DNA of 64,000 nt from Corynebacterium sp. HMSC036D02 (GTDB lineage Bacteria; Actinomycetota; Actinomycetes; Mycobacteriales; Mycobacteriaceae): the NCBI RefSeq assembly GCF_001836165.1, contig NZ_KV827696.1, forward strand, positions 1-64,000, read 5' to 3'. This document shows, one piece after another, positions 17,649-26,700 of this stretch. A program made the translations under genes and the position numbers. The notes under the pieces were generated by a model that ran no database searches, was not told the origin of the DNA, and worked only from the letters and a program-made list of their open reading frames with translations. Each line of letters begins with the position of its first letter. Position 1 is the stretch's first letter.

Positions 17649-18527
17649 TTAGCTGATGGCCTTGCGCAACTGCCGAATCTCCGCAGGGCCAACGCGGCAA
17701 CAGCCGCCCAGCACGTTGACTCCTGCGGCGCGAAGTTTCAACGCCGCTTCGGGCAAGCTCATTTCGCTAGCCGGAGCAGGCTGCCAGTCGTGGGCACTAA
17801 AATCCCAGACCTCACCACTGTTGGGGCAGGCCAGAAGCGGCTTATCGATAGCACCGCGCACGTGCGCCACCACCCCGCATGCCTGCGATGGGTTGACGCA
17901 ATTTACGCCCAAGGCTCCCAGACGGGGTGACTGGTTGGCCAGCTCAATAACCTGCGAGAGCTTCGCCAGGCCCGCCGCGATGGCGCCGGTAATGCTTAGT
18001 GCAAAAGGCTTAGGCTGTGCTTCAAGGAGTTCGAGCAGTGCTGCGGCCTCCTCGACGTTGGGAATGGTTTCCGCAAGAAGGAAGTCGGCATCAGTATCCG
18101 CGAGTACCGCTACCCTGCGGGCATGCCAGCGCTGCAGCTCATCACGGCGCAGATCATAAGCGCCGTCATAGTCCGTCCCCTTCCCCGGACCGGCACCATA
18201 AGGACCGATGGATGCGGCGACAAGCAGTTCACCGTGGGCAGCGCGCTTGTCGACGGCCACTTGCGCCGCCCCACGAGCCACTCCGACGCTGCGACGCAGA
18301 AGCTTCTCCGCTTCTTCACCAAGCACATCAAAGGTGACTTGGTAGGAGGCCGTGGTGGCCACCTGAGCGCCGGCGGCGAAGAAGTCCACGTGCGCAGACT
18401 CAATGAGCGCGGGGTTCTCCCGCAACACCCGCGCCGACCACAGCGGGCCTGCGATGTCATGCCCCTGGGCTGCAAGGTGGGTTCCGAGGCCACCATCTAA
18501 GAGCAGCGGCCCATCAAAGAGTGCCAT
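17649..18527 (-). CDS. mmuM: homocysteine S-methyltransferase
   Basis: The product has 292 residues. It transfers a methyl group from S-methylmethionine or S-adenosylmethionine to homocysteine, giving methionine. The family hallmarks are the start LLLDGGLGTHLAAQGHDI, the first zinc ligand in GVNCVNPSQ, and the paired zinc cysteines in GGCCRVGP near the C-terminus. The length is normal for MmuM-type enzymes. No SMM permease gene is adjacent, so methionine salvage or repair of methylated SAM derivatives may be its role here. Confidence 0.9.
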   Translation of the reverse strand: MALFDGPLLLDGGLGTHLAAQGHDIAGPLWSARVLRENPALIESAHVDFFAAGAQVATTASYQVTFDVLGEEAEKLLRRSVGVARGAAQVAVDKRAAHGELLVAASIGPYGAGPGKGTDYDGAYDLRRDELQRWHARRVAVLADTDADFLLAETIPNVEEAAALLELLEAQPKPFALSITGAIAAGLAKLSQVIELANQSPRLGALGVNCVNPSQACGVVAHVRGAIDKPLLACPNSGEVWDFSAHDWQPAPASEMSLPEAALKLRAAGVNVLGGCCRVGPAEIRQLRKAIS

Positions 18528-18878
18528 GGCGCATCAGCCTAGCAACGATTCAGCAACCACCAGGCACCGTCAGGATAGCCCGCCTTAATGGTTCGATTGA
18601 TTTTCTTAATCCTCAATCTCCACTTCAAAGCACACACAGCCCTTCTGCCTGCTCTTCGCCGCGCTTGCCGACGCCTCCTCCGCCAACACCTCCCCACAGA
18701 TGGATAAATGCAAACTATATTTTGCGCGAAGCAATATAAACGCACAGACAAAGCTTAAAACCACTGGTCAAACGGATTTTGCACCCGATTAGGAGCTTTA
18801 ATTTTAGGTGAAAGTACCGCTCGGTACGCGGCCACAATGCCGCCACTTAGCCCCTGAAGTAGAAAGAGGTGCCCAGCC
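18528..18878. other. intergenic region, nothing firmly identified
   Basis: These 351 bp separate the divergent mmuM and CAP-protein genes and should contain both promoters. It is AT-richer around 18700-18810 (for example ATAAATGCAAACTATATTTTG). I see no convincing operator, RNA gene or ORF in it. Confidence 0.5.
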
Positions 18879-19433
18879 ATGTTCCGCCTTTCATTCGGAC
18901 ATAAAGCCACAAAGATCGTCACCCCGATTGCTGCCGCCGCAGCACTCTTCGCCGGCTCCCTCAACGTTCCTGCTCAGGCCGTAAGTTCCTTCGGCTCTTC
19001 CACGCCAGCCGCGTTCATCAACGCCATGCCCTCTGCTGCCGGCCCGGCGGCTCCAGCTCCCCGCGCATCCGCCAGCGTTCAAGGCATCATTAAGCAAACC
19101 AATGCCCAACGCGTGGCCAATGGCCTCGCACCGCTGCGTGTTGACCCGAATCTGACCAACTTGGCACAAGATTGGGCCAACACCTTGAGCCGCGATGGCA
19201 AGACCCGACACCGCCGGAACTACTGGACCCACTACCCCGCCGGCCTGCCAGCCGGTGGTGAGAATGTTCTCCAGGCATGGAGCGACTACTCCGACGCCCG
19301 CGTTGTCCAACTGTGGATGGACTCCCCTGGCCACCGCACGAACCTGCTCGATCCCCGCGCCAAGTCCGTGGGCATCGGCATGGCCGTCGGTGCTGATGGC
19401 AAGCTGTATGCTGTGCAGAACTTTGGGCGGTAG
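18879..19433 (+). CDS. secreted CAP/SCP-domain protein
   Basis: The product has 184 residues with a signal peptide ending near VPAQA, a Pro/Ala-rich spacer, and a CAP (SCP/PR1/YkwD-type) domain from about residue 65. The family motifs are seen: NAQRVANGLAPLRVDPNLTN, a His in KTRHRRNYWTHYP, GENVLQAW, and the signature LWMDSPGHRTNLLDP with the second His. Bacterial CAP proteins are extracellular and of diverse or unknown function. The gene ends before a strong terminator. Confidence 0.85.
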   Translation: MFRLSFGHKATKIVTPIAAAAALFAGSLNVPAQAVSSFGSSTPAAFINAMPSAAGPAAPAPRASASVQGIIKQTNAQRVANGLAPLRVDPNLTNLAQDWANTLSRDGKTRHRRNYWTHYPAGLPAGGENVLQAWSDYSDARVVQLWMDSPGHRTNLLDPRAKSVGIGMAVGADGKLYAVQNFGR

Positions 19434-19456
19434 GATTCAAGTACTTTGCTGCTAAA

Positions 19457-19505
19457 GAGCGCCTGTGAACTAAGGGTCATTCATCTTCACAGGCGCTCAG
19501 CCCGT
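19457..19505 (+). terminator. terminator after the CAP gene
   Basis: GAGCGCCTGTGAA (19457-19469) pairs perfectly with TTCACAGGCGCTC (19486-19498) over a 16-base loop, followed by AGCCCGTTTTCG. It marks the left edge of the defence island. Confidence 0.75.
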
Positions 19506-19673
19506 TTTCGCTCTCCGAGTTAAGGGCAGGCCCCCTTTTGTGCCGCGGCCAAAACTTCAAATAAGTCTTACAACTAAGCAGGCTCAATCCCATACTGCAC
19601 GTACTCGCAATTGGTCCTCTAAACTTGCCTTAACAGGCAACGAGTTGAACAGTACGCCACGATAGGAGGGGCT

Positions 19674-20807
19674 ATGACCGTACGCGTCCCGATGTCCCCA
19701 CCTGTCCTCGAATGGGCTGTTGAAAGAACGCAGCTTCCCATCAATGAGTTGGAGAAAAGATCTGACTTTCATTCCTTGCGTTCTTGGCTTGTAGGCGAAA
19801 GTGCACCCACATTTAGGCAAGCAAAGAAGTTGGCTAAGCTTGCTGGAATTCCTTTTGGCTACTTGCTTCTCGAAGAACCTCTCAAACGCGCCCCGCACCT
19901 TCCTGATTTCAGGACTCCTGGGAGCTTCCCATTATCCGCGTTCAGCCCAGCACTTGAGCAGACAATTTATGCCTGCGAGCGGCGCTTAGAGTGGTACGCA
20001 GAAGATGCCATCACCAATGGGATTGCAGCGCCTAGCTTTATCAGCCGCTTTTCTACGGATACACCTGTAAATCAAGCAACGGAGTGGGCATGCTCCCTGT
20101 TGGACTGGGCTCCTGGTAAGAGAGAACGAAGTCGAGACCGCGTGGCCACCCTGGCTGATGCTATCGAGCGCACCGGTATTTTGGTCATGCGCAGCTCCAT
20201 CGTGGGCAACAACACCCACCACAAGCTCAATCCTAATGAATTCCGTGGTTTTACTTTGATCCGGAAATCTTATGGTCTGATCTTCATCAACAGCGCTGAC
20301 TCCGGTGTAGGAAAACTGTTTAGCTTGGCCCACGAGTTCGGACATGTTCTTCTTGGCAAGCCGGGTGTTTCCGGCGGCCCACTCAATCAGCGGACCGTCG
20401 AACGTTGGTGTAATAAGTTCGCGGCGGAACTTCTTGTCTCCACGAAAGACTTGCTCGAACAATGGTCTAACGCCAAGGACTTAGAGGCAGTGTGCCAATG
20501 GGCATACAAGACTTTTGGCGTCAGCCGCGACGTCACTGTATGGCTCCTCGTAGATAGCAGGGCTCTCCCCCGGGAGGTTGGTCAGCGATTCCTCGACGAA
20601 ACTCCTCGCCCCGCGGCAATGCACCAGTCCGGCGGTGGTGACTTCGCTCTTGGCCTTCGCTCCCGTTTGGGCGGGCTCTTTGTGGAAGCCGTCACTGGAG
20701 CCCTCACCGAAGGCAGAATCGGTGAACGCGAAGCATCCCGCCAGCTCGGTATTAAGAAGATCAGCACGATTGAGGCTCTGGTCAATCGCTATCAGGGGCT
20801 GTCATGA
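19674..20807 (+). CDS. ImmA/IrrE-type metallopeptidase with N-terminal XRE-like domain
   Basis: The product has 377 residues. The N-terminal 65 residues form a degenerate XRE-like helix-turn-helix (DFHSLRSWLVGESAPTFRQA, KKLAKLAGIPFGYLL). The C-terminal domain carries a zinc-peptidase motif HEFGH at residues 220-224 (in SLAHEFGHVLLG) and a downstream Glu in WCNKFAAELLV. Proteins of this layout act as antitoxins or as protease regulators of mobile elements and defence loci. Its stop overlaps the start of the PIN-domain gene by four bases (ATGA), so the two are translationally coupled. Local base composition is lower in GC than the flanks (23 of 60 in one line at 20221). Confidence 0.85.
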   Translation: MTVRVPMSPPVLEWAVERTQLPINELEKRSDFHSLRSWLVGESAPTFRQAKKLAKLAGIPFGYLLLEEPLKRAPHLPDFRTPGSFPLSAFSPALEQTIYACERRLEWYAEDAITNGIAAPSFISRFSTDTPVNQATEWACSLLDWAPGKRERSRDRVATLADAIERTGILVMRSSIVGNNTHHKLNPNEFRGFTLIRKSYGLIFINSADSGVGKLFSLAHEFGHVLLGKPGVSGGPLNQRTVERWCNKFAAELLVSTKDLLEQWSNAKDLEAVCQWAYKTFGVSRDVTVWLLVDSRALPREVGQRFLDETPRPAAMHQSGGGDFALGLRSRLGGLFVEAVTGALTEGRIGEREASRQLGIKKISTIEALVNRYQGLS

Positions 20808-21298
20808 CGCGCTACCTGATCGATTCCAACATCATTATCAATGCAGTTCGGATGTATCCTCGCGACGTGTTCCCGAGTTATTGGGACTCATTAGAAAGCT
20901 TTGTGACCACCAAATCGTTTTTCTTCCACGACACAGTTCAAGAAGAACTGGAACGAAGACAAGACTTTGTCTCAGCATGGTTCCAGGACTTCGTCCCTCA
21001 TGACCAAATTTTGCATGTCGATAGCGCTGAAATTGAGTCATACCGGCGCCTTTCCACATGGGTAGCCTTCGATCGCAAGCCTCGGTTTGATGAAGCGGCA
21101 GTCCAAGAATTTCTCAATGACGCTGCCGATTCATGGCTAGTGGCCTCAGCTCACGCACGGAGTCTATCAATCATCACCGATGAGAAATCCCAACCGCGCA
21201 GAGTCAACAGAGTCAAGCTTCCCGACGCCGCTGCTGCATTAGGAGTTCACTGCTCCACCTACTTGGATTTCCTCCGGTCACGCGGAATCACGTATTAG
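20804..21298 (+). CDS. DUF4411 PIN-like ribonuclease, probable toxin
   Basis: The product has 164 residues, starting MTRYLIDSNIIINAVRMYP with the first acidic residue of a PIN fold (D7). Further acidic positions are in TVQEELERR, DAADSWLVASAHA and IITDEKS. This is the DUF4411 group, often paired with an ImmA/IrrE-XRE protein in a toxin-antitoxin arrangement. PIN toxins cut RNA. The gene overlaps the preceding ImmA gene by four bases. It converges with the minus-strand defence operon, which ends 62 bp away. Confidence 0.8.
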   Translation: MTRYLIDSNIIINAVRMYPRDVFPSYWDSLESFVTTKSFFFHDTVQEELERRQDFVSAWFQDFVPHDQILHVDSAEIESYRRLSTWVAFDRKPRFDEAAVQEFLNDAADSWLVASAHARSLSIITDEKSQPRRVNRVKLPDAAAALGVHCSTYLDFLRSRGITY

Positions 21299-21360
21299 AT
21301 GGAGATACAGCCAAGGAAGCGAAACCCAAACGGCTCCCACCTCCATTAGCTCCAAGCCAC

Positions 21361-23724
21361 TTATCCCGGCAACAACTCGGAAGCCTCCCCCACCACGCTC
21401 ACCACGAGCACATCGCGGGCGCGGGAGGCCGCCACGTAGAGCAACGCCCGCTCGCGTTGCAGCGCTTCATCGGCCTCGGCCGGCGCTAGCCCCTTCATGA
21501 GGTAGCGCTGCGGCAGCGCCTCGCGGCTCACGTCGAGCAAGATGACGTGCGTGAACTCCAGGCCCTTGGCGTTGTGCATCGTCATCACCGCTACTGGGCG
21601 CTCCCGGGAGGTGCGCCGCCCAGTACTCACCGCCACGCCCAACTCACCCAGCTGAGTGGCAATCTCATCCTTACGAGGGTTGGTACGGGTCAGCACACCA
21701 ATGGAGACATCTTCCTCCCCAGAGGTCCAGTCCCGGATATGCGCGGCCAAAGCCTCAGCTTCCTCCGCCTTGCTGGCAGAGCTCAGCACCACCGGCGCTG
21801 GGCCTTGGCGCACCGAGCGGTAGCCGTGCAGATCGTCGATATCCTCTTCCGAATCAATCCACTCAGTGCCCTCCAAAATCGCTGTGGCATAGCCCAGGTT
21901 CTGCCGGGTCGTACGGTAATTCACCCGCAGCTTCCTCGTGGCACGCCCTCGCGTTTCGATCCCGTAGTCACGCAACACCAAACGCTGGCCATAGATGCGC
22001 TGGTGCGAATCCTCCGCGATAAAAATGTCGTTCGGTCCACGCTTGGCCACCGCCCGCAGGAACTTCCAGTGGCCCGCGTGGAAGTCCTGGGCTTCGTCGA
22101 TAAGCACGTGATCAAACATGCCCTCCGTGCCGGTGCGATGCTCCACGATGTGCGCGGCCACCACCGCTGCGGCCGCATAGGTCAGCTTCCCAATAGACGC
22201 GCACGCCGCGTGGAAGTACTCCACAATCGCCCACACTGCCTTGCGCTCAGCACGAGTCAGCGGCGTGCCGCGCCCGGTACGCCGCGCACGCAGGTAGGTC
22301 TTCTCATCCGTGATCCCCTGCGTAAGGATCACCGCTGAATACTCCTGTGCCAAGAACGTCGGGTGGGATTTCTCCCGCGGCAAGGAGCTGCCTTTCAGCT
22401 CCGCGGCCTCCTGCCACTGCCGCTTTTCCTCCACACCGTCCAAGCCGCGGGGTACAAAGTCCGCATCGATATTAAGTACCGCAGCCATCGCGGCAGCGCG
22501 CTCCGTTGCCTGTGCGTTCGCCAGCACGTCGAAGACGAGCGCATCAACGCCACTAATCCACAGCCCCGGCGCGCCATGCACGGAGGCCTCCGGGAAGGCC
22601 GGGTACAGCTCGTTCATCTGCGTCTTGAGCGCGTTGGCCAGCTCACGCGTATATGTGGTCAAAAAGACGCGCGCCTTCGGATTCTTCTGCAGAAGATGCT
22701 TCGTGCGGTGCACCACCACCACGGTCTTGCCGGTACCAGCACCACCAGTGATGCGCGCGGAGCCAGTGTGCTCCGCTTCCACCGCGCGGCGCTGGCTCGG
22801 GTGAAGGAAGACGCGCCACTCGGCAAAAGAGCCCTTGAGGATCGCTGCCAGCTCTTCCTCGCCTGGGTCGATGGCAAAGTCCATCCGGGCAGCCGGGGAC
22901 TTGATACCTTCCACCAGTGCCTTGTCGGAACTGGCATCAGCCACCGCCGCGGGCTCCACCAGGTCCAAGCCCAGTTCCTCGCGCACCTCAGCAATGCTCA
23001 TCCCTGACAGCAGGCCAACCACCGCATGGTGTTCCCAATCCGGCGCACTCTCCGACTTCTCCAGGGCCTCATCGATTGTGGCGGCCTGTTCCAGCACCGC
23101 TACGGTCTGCGGGGACAAGCCCAGGCCATCGGTGAGCTCATGCTTGGCGACGCCCACCACATCCCACGGCCGCAGGCCCTCACCGTCATCAGAGGTATCC
23201 GCCGAAGGCGTGCCCGACGGCTCCGCTTCCGAAGAAGCCAAAGCATCCCCCGCCGGCGCAGCCGGAGACTCTGCTGCAGAGCCCGCTGCAGAATCTGCCT
23301 CTGCAGCTGCTGCCTCGGCGGCGAGTTGCTCGGCCGCCAAGCGCTTGGCGCGTGATTCAATCTCCGCCTGCGACATCGCCACCGAAGCTTCCGGCGCGGT
23401 AGCATCCACCAGTGCCGGCACACCGGAGACCTCATTGACCACCAGCGTCTTCGACGTGGCGAGCGCATAGGCATCATCGTGGTTGAGGATGTCAATGAGC
23501 ACGAACATGGTGTCGTTGCCATCGTGCAGCTCAAAGAGCACCGCGCGGTACTTGCGGTTCACCCGCGCGGTCCGCACGCGCTTATCCGCTGCGTCCTTAA
23601 TGGGCTCCACGTGCAGCGAAGGGTTAGTGGGATCCTCCACCAACTTGTTGCAGAACTCAAAGATCTGGTTTCCCAGGTTGTAGCGGTCCTCAATGCGGCG
23701 GTAGAAGGACAGGCTCGTTGCCAT
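21361..23724 (-). CDS. UvrD-type helicase with RelE/ParE-like N-terminus
   Basis: The product has 787 residues. Residues 1-90 resemble a RelE/ParE-type fold (SLHVEPIKDAADKRVRTARV, then YRAVLFELHDG, then ILNHDDAYALA). An Ala/Glu-rich linker (about 115-205) follows. The superfamily 1 helicase core has Walker A GGAGTGKT (K333), LTTYTRELA, Walker B IDEAQD (D543, E544), VNYRTTRQNLGYA, MTMHNAKGLEF and LLYVAASRARD. It is the last gene of the operon, 28 bp after the giant helicase. It probably unwinds or processes DNA in the defence reaction. A decayed relative is at 49300-50440. Confidence 0.85.
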   Translation of the reverse strand: MATSLSFYRRIEDRYNLGNQIFEFCNKLVEDPTNPSLHVEPIKDAADKRVRTARVNRKYRAVLFELHDGNDTMFVLIDILNHDDAYALATSKTLVVNEVSGVPALVDATAPEASVAMSQAEIESRAKRLAAEQLAAEAAAAEADSAAGSAAESPAAPAGDALASSEAEPSGTPSADTSDDGEGLRPWDVVGVAKHELTDGLGLSPQTVAVLEQAATIDEALEKSESAPDWEHHAVVGLLSGMSIAEVREELGLDLVEPAAVADASSDKALVEGIKSPAARMDFAIDPGEEELAAILKGSFAEWRVFLHPSQRRAVEAEHTGSARITGGAGTGKTVVVVHRTKHLLQKNPKARVFLTTYTRELANALKTQMNELYPAFPEASVHGAPGLWISGVDALVFDVLANAQATERAAAMAAVLNIDADFVPRGLDGVEEKRQWQEAAELKGSSLPREKSHPTFLAQEYSAVILTQGITDEKTYLRARRTGRGTPLTRAERKAVWAIVEYFHAACASIGKLTYAAAAVVAAHIVEHRTGTEGMFDHVLIDEAQDFHAGHWKFLRAVAKRGPNDIFIAEDSHQRIYGQRLVLRDYGIETRGRATRKLRVNYRTTRQNLGYATAILEGTEWIDSEEDIDDLHGYRSVRQGPAPVVLSSASKAEEAEALAAHIRDWTSGEEDVSIGVLTRTNPRKDEIATQLGELGVAVSTGRRTSRERPVAVMTMHNAKGLEFTHVILLDVSREALPQRYLMKGLAPAEADEALQRERALLYVAASRARDVLVVSVVGEASELLPG

Positions 23725-23752
23725 TGCTTTCCTCTCTTTAAAAGTCAGCGGA

Positions 23753-26700
23753 TCAGGAGGCGCTCAGCGCCGCGGTCAGGGAATTCGGAACGGAATCGAA
23801 GTCAGCGCCGAAGACTGCATAGCCCTCAGCCTCGAAGTCTTCGCGCAAGTCTTCAACATCCTCAGCAAAGAGCAACAACACCTTCTGCTGCGGCCACTGC
23901 GCCACCACCGGGATACCGGAGACCTCACCACCGACGGAATCAGCATCCGGCTCGGGCAAGCCTGCCGCCGCCATCGCCCGCAATGCTGCGTGCACCTCCG
24001 GCTCGTCGGCAAAGGCATCCAGTGCCTCGGCCCAGCCAGGCGTTACCGCAGATTCCACTCCAGAATCCGCAGGCTCATCCCCAGCCCGCAGCACACGCTC
24101 GTCTGTTTCTTCAGCAGACGGCGGGACAACCGGCGGCACGCCACGCGCCACCACTTCCTCCACCACGGACTCCTTCACCTCGACCTGTGCAAGATCAGGG
24201 TCCAGATAGGCCATGTTGCTCAAGCCCAAGAACAGCCGCCAGGCTTCCAAGTCTTCGGAGACATTGCTGGCATCGAACCGCACGCGACGGTGGGCATCCC
24301 CCACACCCGCGGTAACGGTTCCCAGGTAGTTCTTCTCAAATCCATCCGGGACCTGCCTACCGCCAAAGGATGCCTCGAGCAGCGCAGTCTTGCTCAGCGT
24401 GGCCCAATCGTTGACTGGCTCAGATAAGAGAGCAAGCAGCACCCCCATCGGATCCATGTCCACGCGATTCAACAGGTCTTGGGATGCGTTGTACTTCTTT
24501 GCCATGGGTGGTCGTAGGTCTGGCTTCACCCACACCGGCGGATCCACCGGCTCGTTGCGCACAGTTGCCTGATGGGCATCGATGTCCTGCCATGTCAGCG
24601 ACCAAGGCAAGTATCCCAACTCGTACAAACCATTGCGCTTATCAAAATCGTCCTTCACGCGGTTGTGCACCGCACTGGCGTGGAAGGCAGCACCGTCCAG
24701 GTAAACAGCGACGTCACGGATAGCGCTATCGCGCGTGGAGAAGACAAAGTCCGGAATGGTGCCACCAATCTGCTTCTGCTCCTCCATGACCCAATCATGG
24801 CGCGAGCCTTCAAAGCTGATGTCCCACTGCGCATGGTTGCCCTTCATGGATTCCACCACCGTGGCGCCGCATTCCTTCAAGTCCGCGCGCAGCTGCTCCA
24901 CAAAGCGCTGCTCCAGCTTTGACTGCTCGCTACGCTCCGGTCGCTCCTCCGTCAGGTGGCCTTCCCAGCTAAAGGAAGCCGGATCAGCATCAATGGAAAC
25001 ATGGAGGTCATCGGCCAGAATCTTGCGCAGCGCCACCACCGCGGCCTCGCGGGAGGTCTGCGGAATCTGGCTACTGCGTGCGAAAGGCAGCAGGCAGGAC
25101 GGGCAGCATTGCCGCACCTCCTCAGCGCAATGGCAGGAGGCCAAGCGGCGATAGGCCACGAGCAGCATTTGGCGCACGTGCGCCGGTTCCGTGAACTGCG
25201 CTAGGTAACCAGTCCCACCCGGCACGGTGTCATGAATAAGCAACATGTCTACCGGGCTGCCATCGGAATCCACGCGCACCGGCTCCACGTCCAAGTGGTC
25301 CGGGTTGCCGCCGAGGTACTCCTTGAAGCCGAGCTTGAGCGCCGCAACCAGCGAAGGCAGCGTGGTGGACTCCACCATGCCCAGCAACGCCGGCAGGTGC
25401 ACCAGGACCGCCTGCGTGCCCAGGCTGCGTCCCAGCGCAAAACTAATGGAGTGCTCTTCAGCGGCGTTGCGGTACTCGCACCATGGTGCGTGGTCCTGCC
25501 AGCGGTTAGCACCCACATCGGAATCCAAGTGCCCGCAGCGCTCGCACACGCGGAACAGCGGTGCCTCGCGCTCTATTGCCGCAAAGGTACGCCGGCTGCC
25601 GCCGCCTATGCGGCCGAGGTTCAGCCACCGCATCTCCACATGCGCCAAATACTCCATGCCGAAACCGGAATCAGACAGATACCAGGCCTTACCGCGCCCG
25701 CCCTCGGGCACGTCAAAACTCAGCTGGGTTTGGAAGCGCAGCGAGGTACGGTCATCGGTGATGTCATTGATAGCGGAGCGCGCCGCGTCCACGGTGGCGT
25801 AGACCTTGGTCATCTCCACCACATCAATGAGCTGGTTCCGATCCGCAAAGCCCTTGGACCCGCACTCCGGGCACGCACCGACGCGTGGGGCGGCCACGGC
25901 CACATCCTCATCGCTGGAGAGCACCGCACCGGTGGCTTCCGAGTAGGAGCACTCCGGGCACAGGCGCCATTGGGTGAGCGCCGAATGGTGCTCGCCCAGC
26001 TCCACCGAGTCCACCTTCGCGCCCACGCCCTGCACGTAGAAGGTATTGCCGGGGGCTAGCTCCGTGAGCGCCGAAGAGACACCACGGCTATAGCTATAGG
26101 TCTCCGTCTCAAATTTCTGCACTTCCTCGTTGAAGGAGGAGACAGCCAGGTTGAACTCCACGGCATCATCCAGCAACGTGAAGTTCGGCAGCAGCCCAAA
26201 GCGCTCCAAAGCGCTAATCCAATACTCATCGGCGTGGTCCTCCAGCTGCTTGCGCACAAACCTCTGGGAAGCCACCGTGGCGTCATACTGGTTCTTCAGC
26301 TCCTCATCCTCAACCGCGGAGGCCTCCACGCGTGCCTTCAACTCCGTCACGCGCTTGCTCAGCACTTCTCGGCGGGACAACAGCAGCTTCTGTGTTGCAC
26401 CCCAGCGCTCACGCGCGGATTGCAGGTCCACCACCATGCCGGACGAAGCACCGTCCTCACCCGGCAGGCACCAGCCGCGCAGCTCTTCTAACACTTCCGC
26501 CGAAGCATGCTGCGCCACCGTGGAAGCAAAACTCTCATAGGACGCCGACACCACCGCCGGCGAGAGCTCAACCAGCGCATCCACCACGGAGTAGCTGGCA
26601 TGCGTGAACACATCGCGCGCGCTACGCAGCTGCTCTACTGAGCTCGCCACATCAGTGCTATCCAGCAGGTAGGCCACGAACTGGCGATGCATGATATCGC

